Shown in pieces: positions 51,401 to 62,805 of a stretch of 64,000 nucleotides of DNA. Positions within the stretch are counted from its first letter, which is position 1, and each line of letters starts with the position of its first letter. The notes below the pieces were generated by a model. That model was not told the origin of the DNA, made no database searches, and worked only from the letters and a program-made list of their open reading frames with translations. Both the position numbers and the translations under genes were made by a program. Origin of the DNA: Tipula vernalis (taxonomy: Eukaryota > Arthropoda > Insecta > Diptera > Tipulidae); assembly GCA_958295665.1 (NCBI GenBank), contig OY282560.1, positions 103,827,930 to 103,891,929 of the forward strand, read 5' to 3'.

Positions 51401-54400
51401 AGGTATTAAGAACAGCAATCGGAGCACAATTGCAGATTTTGGATTTTTATAGCTCTAAATCGCCTGATCTATAGTAAGGTGATTTTCATCAAATCGAATT
51501 TTCTATGAAATGTACGGAAATAATTATGGAATCTAAATACGCGTTGGCACAGCAGTTATAGGTCTCGAGACCTGTCATTAAAGGTATCAAGAACAGAAAT
51601 CGGAGCACAATTGCAGATTTTGGATTTTTACTGCTCTGAATCGGCTGATGTATAGTAAGGTGACTTTCAATGGAATCAAGGAACGTAAATACTCATTGGC
51701 CTCAAAATTTACAGATCCTGAGGCCTAACATTAGAGGTATTAAGAACAGCAATCGGAGCACAATTGCAGATTTTGGATTTTTATAGCTCTAAATCGCCTG
51801 ATCTATAGTAATGTGATTTTCATCAAATCGAATTTTCTATGAAATGTACGGAAATAATTATGGAATCTAAATACGCGTTGGCACAGCAGTTATAGGTCTC
51901 GAGACCTGTCATTAAAGGTATCAAGAACAGAAATCGGAGCACAATTGCATATTTTGGATTTTTACTGCTCTGAATCGGCTGATGTATAGTAAGGTGATTT
52001 TCAATGGAATCAAGGAACGTAAATACTCATAGGCCTCATAATTTACAGATCCTGAGGCCTAACATTAGAGGTATTAAGAACAGCAATCGGAGCACAATTG
52101 CAGATTTTGGATTTTTATAGCTCTAAATCGCCTGATCTATAGTAATGTGATTTTCATCAAATCGAATTTTCTATGAAATGTACGGAAATAATTATGGAAT
52201 CTAAATACGCGTTGGCACAGCAGTTATAGGTCTCGAGACCTGTCATTAAAGGTATCAAGAACAGAAATCGGAGCACAATTGCAGATTTTGGATTTTTACT
52301 GCTCTGAATCGGCTGATGTATAGTAAGGTGATTTTCAATGGAATCAAGGAACGTAAATACTCATTGGCCTCATAATTTACAGATCCTGAGGCCTAACATT
52401 AGAGGTATTAAGAACCGCAATCGGAGCACAATTGCAGATTTTGGATTTTTATAGCTCTAAATCGCCTGATCTATAGTAAGGTGATTTTCATCAAATCGAA
52501 TTTTCTATGAAATGTACGGAAATAATTATGGAATCTAAATACGCGTTGGCACAGCAGTTATAGGTCTCGAGACCTGTCATTAAAGGTATCAAGAACAGAA
52601 ATCGGAGCACAATTGCAGATTTTGGATTTTTACTGCTCTGAATCGGCTGATGTATAGTAAGGTGACTTTCAATGGAATCAAGGAACGTAAATACTCATTG
52701 GCCTCAAAATTTACAGATCCTGAGGCCTAACATTAGAGGTATTAAGAACAGCAATCGGAGCACAATTGCAGATTTTGGATTTTTATAGCTCTAAATCGCC
52801 TGATCTATAGTAAGGTGATTTTCATCAAATCGAATTTTCTATGAAATGTACGGAAATAACTATGGAATCTAAATACGCGTTGGCACAGCAGTTATAGGTC
52901 TCGAGACCTGTCATTAAAGGTATCAAGAACAGAAATCGGAGCACAATTGCAGATTTTGGATTTTTACTGCTCTGAATCGGCTGATGTATAGTAAGGTGAT
53001 TTTCAATGGAATCAAGGAACGTAAATACTCATTGGCCTCATAATTTACAGATCCTGAGGCCTAACATTAGAGGTATTAAGAACAGCAATCGGAGCACAAT
53101 TGCAGATTTTGGATTTTTATAGCTCTAAATCGCCTGATCTATAGTAAGGTGATTTTCATCAAATCGAATTTTCTATGAAATGTACGGAAATAATTATGGA
53201 ATCTAAATACGCGTTGGCACATCAGTTATAGGTCTCGAGACCTGTCATTAAAGGTATCAAGAACAGAAATCGGAGCACAATTGCAGATTTTGGATTTTTA
53301 CTGCTCTGAATCGGCTGATGTATAGTAAGGTGACTTTCAATGGAATCAAGGAACGTAAATACTCATTGGCCTCAAAATTTACAGATTCTGAGGCCTAACA
53401 TTAGAGGTATTAAGAACAGCAATCGGAGCACAATTGCAGATTTTGGATTTTTATAGCTCTAAATCGCCTGATCTATAGTAAGGTGATTTTCATCAAATCG
53501 AATTTTCTATGAAATGTACGGAAATAACTATGGAATCTAAATACGCGTTGGCACAGCAGTTATAGGTCTCGAGACCTGTCATTAAAGGTATCAAGAACAG
53601 AAATCGGAGCACAATTGCAGATTTTGGATTTTTACTGCTCTGAATCGGCTGATGTATAGTAAGGTGACTTTCAATGGAATCAAGGAACGTAAATACTCAT
53701 TGGCCTCAAAATTTACAGATCCTGAGGCCTAACATTAGAGGTATTAAGAACAGCAATCGGAGCACAATTGCAGATTTTGGATTTTTATAGCTCTAAATCG
53801 CCTGATCTATAGTAAGGTGATTTTCATCAAATCGAATTTTCTATGAAATGTACGGAAATAATTATGGAATCTAAATACGCGTTGGCACAGCAGTTATAGG
53901 TCTCGAGACCTGTCATTAAAGGTATCAAGAACAGAAATCGGAGCACAATTGCAGATTTTGGATTTTTACTGCTCTGAATCGGCTGATGTATAGTAAGGTG
54001 ATTTTCAATGGAATCAAGGAACGTAAATACTCATTGGCCTCATAATTTACAGATCCTGAGGCCTAACATTAGAGGTATTAAGAACAGCAATCGGAGCACA
54101 ATTGCAGATTTTGGATTTTTATAGCTCTAAATCGCCTGATCTATAGTAAGGTGATTTTCATCAAATCGAATTTTCTATGAAATGTACGGAAATAATTATG
54201 GAATCTAAATACGCGTTGGCACAGCAGTTATAGGTCTCGAGACCTGTCATTAAAGGTATCAAGAACAGAAATCGGAGCACAATTGCAGATTTTGGATTTT
54301 TACTGCTCTGAATCGGCTGATGTATAGTAAGGTGACTTTCAATGGAATCAAGGAACGTAAATACTCATTGGCCTCAAAATTTACAGATCCTGAGGCCTAA

Positions 54401-55060
54401 CATTAGAGGTATTAAGAACAGCAATCGGAGCACAATTGCAGATTTTGGATTTTTATAGCTCTAAATCGCCTGATCTATAGTAAGGTGATTTTCATCAAAT
54501 CGAATTTTCTATGAAATGTACGGAAATAATTATGGAATCTAAATACGCGTTGGCACAGCAGTTATAGGTCTCGAGACCTGTCATTAAAGGTATCAAGAAC
54601 AGAAATCGGAGCACAATTGCAGATTTTGGATTTTTACTGCTCTGAATCGGCTGATGTATAGTAAGGTGACTTTCAATGGAATCAAGGAACGTAAATACTC
54701 ATTGGCCTCAAAATTTACAGATCCTGAGGCCTAACATTAGAGGTATTAAGAACAGCAATCGGAGCACAATTGCAGATTTTGGATTTTTATAGCTCTAAAT
54801 CGCCTGATCTATAGTAAGGTGATTTTCATCAAATCGAATTTTCTATGAAATGTACGGAAATAATTATGGAATCTAAATACGCGTTGGCACATCAGTTATA
54901 GGTCTCGAGACCTGTCATTAAAGGTATCAAGAACAGAAATCGGAGCACAATTGCAGATTTTGGATTTTTACTGCTCTGAATCGGCTGATGTATAGTAAGG
55001 TGACTTTCAATGGAATCAAGGAACGTAAATACTCATTGGCCTCAAAATTTACAGATTCTG
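45461..55060. repeat. 6,346-bp block duplication (19 dimers), part copied a third time
   Basis: Five private variants recur at exactly 6,346 bp: AGTAATGTGA (45,461 and 51,807; 45,795 and 52,141), GCATATTTTGG (45,601 and 51,947), ATTAAGAACCGC (46,061 and 52,407), GCACATCAG (46,871 and 53,217) and ACAGATTCTG (47,035 and 53,381). The last two recur a third time at 54,887 and 55,051, 1,670 bp (five dimers) further on. This shows nested duplication events. Confidence 0.9.
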
Positions 55061-57907
55061 AGGCCTAACATTAGAGGTATTAAGAACAGCAATCGGAGCA
55101 CAATTGCAGATTTTGGATTTTTATAGCTCTAAATCGCCTGATCTATAGTAAGGTGATTTTCATCAAATCGAATTTTCTATGAAATGTACGGAAATAACTA
55201 TGGAATCTAAATACGCGTTGGCACAGCAGTTATAGGTCTCGAGACCTGTCATTAAAGGTATCAAGAACAGAAATCGGAGCACAATTGCAGATTTTGGATT
55301 TTTACTGCTCTGAATCGGCTGATGTATAGTAAGGTGACTTTCAATGGAATCAAGGAACGTAAATACTCATTGGCCTCAAAATTTACAGATCCTGAGGCCT
55401 AACATTAGAGGTATTAAGAACAGCAATCGGAGCACAATTGCAGATTTTGGATTTTTATAGCTCTAAATCGCCTGATCTATAGTAAGGTGATTTTCATCAA
55501 ATCGAATTTTCTATGAAATGTACGGAAATAATTATGGAATCTAAATACGCGTTGGCACAGCAGTTATAGGTCTCGAGACCTGTCATTAAAGGTATCAAGA
55601 ACAGAAATCGGAGCACAATTGCAGATTTTGGATTTTTACTGCTCTGAATCGGCTGATGTATAGTAAGGTGATTTTCAATGGAATCAAGGAACGTAAATAC
55701 TCATTGGCCTCATAATTTACAGATCCTGAGGCCTAACATTAGAGGTATTAAGAACAGCAATCGGAGCACAATTGCAGATTTTGGATTTTTATAGCTCTAA
55801 ATCGCCTGATCTATAGTAAGGTGATTTTCATCAAATCGAATTTTCTATGAAATGTACGGAAATAATTATGGAATCTAAATACGCGTTGGCACAGCAGTTA
55901 TAGGTCTCGAGACCTGTCATTAAAGGTATCAAGAACAGAAATCGGAGCACAATTGCAGATTTTGGATTTTTACTGCTCTGAATCGGCTGATGTATAGTAA
56001 GGTGACTTTCAATGGAATCAAGGAACGTAAATACTCATTGGCCTCAAAATTTACAGATCCTGAGGCCTAACATTAGAGGTATTAAGAACAGCAATCGGAG
56101 CACAATTGCAGATTTTGGATTTTTATAGCTCTAAATCGCCTGATCTATAGTAAGGTGATTTTCATCAAATCGAATTTTCTATGAAATGTACGGAAATAAT
56201 TATGGAATCTAAATACGCGTTGGCACAGCAGTTATAGGTCTCGAGACCTGTCATTAAAGGTATCAAGAACAGAAATCGGAGCACAATTGCAGATTTTGGA
56301 TTTTTACTGCTCTGAATCGGCTGATGTATAGTAAGGTGATTTTCAATGGAATCAAGGAACGTAAATACTCATTGGCCTCATAATTTACAGATCCTGAGGC
56401 CTAACATTAGAGGTATTAAGAACAGCAATCGGAGCACAATTGCAGATTTTGGATTTTTATAGCTCTAAATCGCCTGATCTATAGTAAGGTGATTTTCATC
56501 AAATCGAATTTTCTATGAAATGTACGGAAATAATTATGGAATCTAAATACGCGTTGGCACAGCAGTTATAGGTCTCGAGACCTGTCATTAAAGGTATCAA
56601 GAACAGAAATCGGAGCACAATTGCAGATTTTGGATTTTTACTGCTCTGAATCGGCTGATGTATAGTAAGGTGACTTTCAATGGAATCAAGGAACGTAAAT
56701 ACTCATTGGCCTCAAAATTTACAGATCCTGAGGCCTAACATTAGAGGTATTAAGAACAGCAATCGGAGCACAATTGCAGATTTTGGATTTTTATAGCTCT
56801 AAATCGCCTGATCTATAGTAAGGTGATTTTCATCAAATCGAATTTTCTATGAAATGTACGGAAATAACTATGGAATCTAAATACGCGTTGGCACAGCAGT
56901 TATAGGTCTCGAGACCTGTCATTAAAGGTATCAAGAACAGAAATCGGAGCACAATTGCAGATTTTGGATTTTTACTGCTCTGAATCGGCTGATGTATAGT
57001 AAGGTGACTTTCAATGGAATCAAGGAACGTAAATACTCATTGGCCTCAAAATTTACAGATCCTGAGGCCTAACATTAGAGGTATTAAGAACAGCAATCGG
57101 AGCACAATTGCAGATTTTGGATTTTTATAGCTCTAAATCGCCTGATCTATAGTAAGGTGATTTTCATCAAATCGAATTTTCTATGAAATGTACGGAAATA
57201 ATTATGGAATCTAAATACGCGTTGGCACAGCAGTTATAGGTCTCGAGACCTGTCATTAAAGGTATCAAGAACAGAAATCGGAGCACAATTGCAGATTTTG
57301 GATTTTTACTGCTCTGAATCGGCTGATGTATAGTAAGGTGACTTTCAATGGAATCAAGGAACGTAAATACTCATTGGCCTCAAAATTTACAGATCCTGAG
57401 GCCTAACATTAGAGGTATTAAGAACAGCAATCGGAGCACAATTGCAGATTTTGGATTTTTATAGCTCTAAATCGCCTGATCTATAGTAAGGTGATTTTCA
57501 TCAAATCGAATTTTCTATGAAATGTACGGAAATAATTATGGAATCTAAATACGCGTTGGCACAGCAGTTATAGGTCTCGAGACCTGTCATTAAAGGTATC
57601 AAGAACAGAAATCGGAGCACAATTGCAGATTTTGGATTTTTACTGCTCTGAATCGGCTGATGTATAGTAAGGTGATTTTCAATGGAATCAAGGAACGTAA
57701 ATACTCATTGGCCTCATAATTTACAGATCCTGAGGCCTAACATTAGAGGTATTAAGAACAGCAATCGGAGCACAATTGCAGATTTTGGATTTTTATAGCT
57801 CTAAATCGCCTGATCTATAGTAAGGTGATTTTCATCAAATCGAATTTTCTATGAAATGTACGGAAATAATTATGGAATCTAAATACGCGTTGGCACAGCA
57901 GTTATAG

Positions 57908-60900
57908 GTCTTGAGACCTGTCATTAAAGGTATCAAGAACAGAAATCGGAGCACAATTGCAGATTTTGGATTTTTACTGCTCTGAATCGGCTGATGTATA
58001 GTAAGGTGACTTTCAATGGAATCAAGGAACGTAAATACTCATTGGCCTCAAAATTTACAGATCCTGAGGCCTAACATTAGAGGTATTAAGAACAGCAATC
58101 GGAGCACAATTGCAGATTTTGGATTTTTATAGCTCTAAATCGCCTGATCTATAGTAAGGTGATTTTCATCAAATCGAATTTTCTATGAAATGTACGGAAA
58201 TAATTATGGAATCTAAATACGCGTTGGCACAGCAGTTATAGGTCTCGAGACCTGTCATTAAAGGTATCAAGAACAGAAATCGGAGCACAATTGCAGATTT
58301 TGGATTTTTACTGCTCTGAATCGGCTGATGTATAGTAAGGTGATTTTCAATGGAATCAAGGAACGTAAATACTCATTGGCCTCATAATTTACAGATCCTG
58401 AGGCCTAACATTAGAGGTATTAAGAACAGCAATCGGAGCACAATTGCAGATTTTGGATTTTTATAGCTCTAAATCGCCTGATCTATAGTAAGGTGATTTT
58501 CATCAAATCGAATTTTCTATGAAATGTACGGAAATAATTATGGAATCTAAATACGCGTTGGCACAGCAGTTATAGGTCTCGAGACCTGTCATTAAAGGTA
58601 TCAAGAACAGAAATCGGAGCACAATTGCAGATTTTGGATTTTTACTGCTCTGAATCGGCTGATGTATAGTAAGGTGATTTTCAATGGAATCAAGGAACGT
58701 AAATACTCATTGGCCTCATAATTTACAGATCCTGAGGCCTAACATTAGAGGTATTAAGAACAGCAATCGGAGCACAATTGCAGATTTTGGATTTTTATAG
58801 CTCTAAATCGCCTGATCTATAGTAAGGTGATTTTCATCAAATCGAATTTTCTATGAAATGTACGGAAATAATTATGGAATCTAAATACGCGTTGGCACAG
58901 CAGTTATAGGTCTCGAGACCTGTCATTAAAGGTATCAAGAACAGAAATCGGAGCACAATTGCAGATTTTGGATTTTTACTGCTCTGAATCGGCTGATGTA
59001 TAGTAAGGTGACTTTCAATGGAATCAAGGAACGTAAATACTCATTGGCCTCAAAATTTACAGATCCTGAGGCCTAACATTAGAGGTATTAAGAACAGCAA
59101 TCGGAGCACAATTGCAGATTTTGGATTTTTATAGCTCTAAATCGCCTGATCTATAGTAAGGTGATTTTCATCAAATCGAATTTTCTATGAAATGTACGGA
59201 AATAATTATGGAATCTAAATACGCGTTAGCACAGCAGTTATAGGTCTCGAGACCTGTCATTAAAGGTATCAAGAACAGAAATCGGAGCACAATTGCAGAT
59301 TTTGGATTTTTACTGCTCTGAATCGGCTGATGTATAGTAAGGTGATTTTCAATGGAATCAAGGAACGTAAATACTCATTGGCCTCATAATTTACAGATCC
59401 TGAGGCCTAACATTAGAGGTATTAAGAACAGCAATCGGAGCACAATTGCAGATTTTGGATTTTTATAGCTCTAAATCGCCTGATCTATAGTAAGGTGATT
59501 TTCATCAAATCGAATTTTCTATGAAATGTACGGAAATAATTATGGAATCTAAATACGCGTTGGCACAGCAGTTATAGGTCTCGAGACCTGTCATTAAAGG
59601 TATCAAGAACAGAAATCGGAGCACAATTGCAGATTTTGGATTTTTACTGCTCTGAATCGGCTGATGTATAGTAAGGTGACTTTCAATGGAATCAAGGAAC
59701 GTAAATACTCATTGGCCTCAAAATTTACAGATCCTGAGGCCTAACATTAGAGGTATTAAGAACAGCAATCGGAGCACAATTGCAGATTTTGGATTTTTAT
59801 AGCTCTAAATCGCCTGATCTATAGTAAGGTGATTTTCATCAAATCGAATTTTCTATGAAATGTACGGAAATAACTATGGAATCTAAATACGCGTTGGCAC
59901 AGCAGTTATAGGTCTCGAGACCTGTCATTAAAGGTATCAAGAACAGAAATCGGAGCACAATTGCAGATTTTGGATTTTTACTGCTCTGAATCGGCTGATG
60001 TATAGTAAGGTGACTTTCAATGGAATCAAGGAACGTAAATACTCATTGGCCTCAAAATTTACAGATCCTGAGGCCTAACATTAGAGGTATTAAGAACAGC
60101 AATCGGAGCACAATTGCAGATTTTGGATTTTTATAGCTCTAAATCGCCTGATCTATAGTAAGGTGATTTTCATCAAATCGAATTTTCTATGAAATGTACG
60201 GAAATAATTATGGAATCTAAATACGCGTTGGCACAGCAGTTATAGGTCTCGAGACCTGTCATTAAAGGTATCAAGAACAGAAATCGGAGCACAATTGCAG
60301 ATTTTGGATTTTTACTGCTCTGAATCGGCTGATGTATAGTAAGGTGACTTTCAATGGAATCAAGGAACGTAAATACTCATTGGCCTCAAAATTTACAGAT
60401 CCTGAGGCCTAACATTAGAGGTATTAAGAACAGCAATCGGAGCACAATTGCAGATTTTGGATTTTTATAGCTCTAAATCGCCTGATCTATAGTAAGGTGA
60501 TTTTCATCAAATCGAATTTTCTATGAAATGTACGGAAATAATTATGGAATCTAAATACGCGTTGGCACAGCAGTTATAGGTCTCGAGACCTGTCATTAAA
60601 GGTATCAAGAACAGAAATCGGAGCACAATTGCAGATTTTGGATTTTTACTGCTCTGAATCGGCTGATGTATAGTAAGGTGATTTTCAATGGAATCAAGGA
60701 ACGTAAATACTCATTGGCCTCATAATTTACAGATCCTGAGGCCTAACATTAGAGGTATTAAGAACAGCAATCGGAGCACAATTGCAGATTTTGGATTTTT
60801 ATAGCTCTAAATCGCCTGATCTATAGTAAGGTGATTTTCATCAAATCGAATTTTCTATGAAATGTACGGAAATAATTATGGAATCTAAATACGCGTTGGC

Positions 60901-60920
60901 ACAGCAGTTATAGGTCTTGA
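57908..60920. repeat. 3,006-bp block duplication (9 dimers) near the right end
   Basis: The B/A junction variant GTCTTGAGACC, which breaks the junction palindrome, occurs only at 57,908 and 60,914, nine dimers apart. Neighbouring A and B subtypes are in matching order, supporting a block copy. Confidence 0.65.
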
Positions 60921-62379
60921 GACCTGTCATTAAAGGTATCAAGAACAGAAATCGGAGCACAATTGCAGATTTTGGATTTTTACTGCTCTGAATCGGCTGA
61001 TGTATAGTAAGGTGACTTTCAATGGAATCAAGGAACGTAAATACTCATTGGCCTCAAAATTTACAGATCCTGAGGCCTAACATTAGAGGTATTAAGAACA
61101 GCAATCGGAGCACAATTGCAGATTTTGGATTTTTATAGCTCTAAATCGCCTGATCTATAGTAAGGTGATTTTCATCAAATCGAATTTTCTATGAAATGTA
61201 CGGAAATAACTATGGAATCTAAATACGCGTTGGCACAGCAGTTATAGGTCTCGAGACCTGTCATTAAAGGTATCAAGAACAGAAATCGGAGCACAATTGC
61301 AGATTTTGGATTTTTACTGCTCTGAATCGGCTGATGTATAGTAAGGTGACTTTCAATGGAATCAAGGAACGTAAATACTCATTGGCCTCAAAATTTACAG
61401 ATCCTGAGGCCTAACATTAGAGGTATTAAGAACAGCAATCGGAGCACAATTGCAGATTTTGGATTTTTATAGCTCTAAATCGCCTGATCTATAGTAAGGT
61501 GATTTTCATCAAATCGAATTTTCTATGAAATGTACGGAAATAATTATGGAATCTAAATACGCGTTGGCACAGCAGTTATAGGTCTCGAGACCTGTCATTA
61601 AAGGTATCAAGAACAGAAATCGGAGCACAATTGCAGATTTTGGATTTTTACTGCTCTGAATCGGCTGATGTATAGTAAGGTGATTTTCAATGGAATCAAG
61701 GAACGTAAATACTCATTGGCCTCATAATTTACAGATCCTGAGGCCTAACATTAGAGGTATTAAGAACAGCAATCGGAGCACAATTGCAGATTTTGGATTT
61801 TTATAGCTCTAAATCGCCTGATCTATAGTAAGGTGATTTTCATCAAATCGAATTTTCTATGAAATGTACGGAAATAATTATGGAATCTAAATACGCGTTG
61901 GCACAGCAGTTATAGGTCTCGAGACCTGTCATTAAAGGTATCAAGAACAGAAATCGGAGCACAATTGCAGATTTTGGATTTTTACTGCTCTGAATCGGCT
62001 GATGTATAGTAAGGTGACTTTCAATGGAATCAAGGAACGTAAATACTCATTGGCCTCAAAATTTACAGATCCTGAGGCCTAACATTAGAGGTATTAAGAA
62101 CAGCAATCGGAGCACAATTGCAGATTTTGGATTTTTATAGCTCTAAATCGCCTGATCTATAGTAAGGTGATTTTCATCAAATCGAATTTTCTATGAAATG
62201 TACGGAAATAATTATGGAATCTAAATACGCGTTGGCACAGCAGTTATAGGTCTCGAGACCTGTCATTAAAGGTATCAAGAACAGAAATCGGAGCACAATT
62301 GCAGATTTTGGATTTTTACTGCTCTGAATCGGCTGATGTATAGTAAGGTGACTTTCAATGGAATCAAGGAACGTAAATA

Positions 62380-62627
62380 GGGGAGACAGGGGCAGGTTGT
62401 TACACTTTTTGTTTCATATTGCGTAACATGTACAAGCATATGAATGGCAGCGATTTTTATTAAGGAAGCAAATATTTTGGTATATTGCTTTCAATAAAAA
62501 GAAAGTGAGAATACATAAAAATAATTTTAAATATTATAAAATAAGCTTTTAAGAAATACCGTCAGTTGTAACAAATTACCCCGTACTTGGGGTAAGTTGT
62601 TACACATAGTGGGGTAAGTTGTTACAG
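62380..62627. repeat. Terminal and subterminal repeats of the pogo-type element
   Basis: A terminal GGGGCAGGTTGTTACAC ends at 62,405. Two further direct copies, GGGGTAAGTTGTTACAC at 62,589-62,605 and GGGGTAAGTTGTTACAG at 62,611-62,627, are accompanied by one inverted copy, GTAACAAATTACCCC, at 62,568-62,582. Such clustered motifs near a terminus are typical transposase binding sites, which is inference here. Confidence 0.75.
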
Positions 62628-62805
62628 TCAAACTGGAACATTTTGCTTAATAAATAAAAACATATTCAATTTTTTTTAACAAAAATATATTCAAAAATGA
62701 ATTCGTATAATATAAAATTTAATAGAAATTAAAGGAACATGTTTAATTCAGGTACGGAATTTTCAGTCTTTCCATAATTCTTATATCTACTTATAATTAA
62801 GTATT
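62628..62805. other. 3' non-coding part of the pogo-type element
   Basis: AT-rich sequence downstream of the transposase stop on the minus strand. No coding potential. It would contain the transposase 3' UTR. On the minus strand AATAAA-like strings occur only further on (about 62,454-62,460), so the poly(A) site is not clear. Confidence 0.4.

Larger units (their letters stand above)
8521..62379. repeat. Satellite array, 334-bp A+B higher-order dimer, about 161 units
   Basis: Sequence repeats head to tail without interruption. Successive GAGACCT starts fall at 9,516, 9,850, 10,184, 10,518 and 10,852, giving a 334-bp period. Each unit has monomer A (153 bp, GAGACCTGTCATTAAAGG...) and monomer B (181 bp, GAGGCCTAACATTAGAGG...). 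They share the first ~115 bp, including AATCGGAGCACAATTGCAG and TATAGTAAGGTGA. B has an extra 36 bp (TCAAATCG...AATAATT) and A an extra AAGGAACG, accounting for the 28-bp difference. From 9,516 to 62,255 there are exactly 158 units once seven small indels are counted, and three more lie to the left. Interior units differ by only a few bases. No open frame is conserved and no gene is present. Confidence 0.98.

Noticed and set aside
8521..62379. Regular repeats that might suggest a CRISPR array
   Set aside because: There are no short repeats with unique spacers; the whole 334-bp unit repeats with near identity in a eukaryotic context.
8521..62379. Calling the array a centromere
   Set aside because: Higher-order structure and length are suggestive, but no CENP-B-like box was recognised and there is no positional or chromatin evidence in the sequence.
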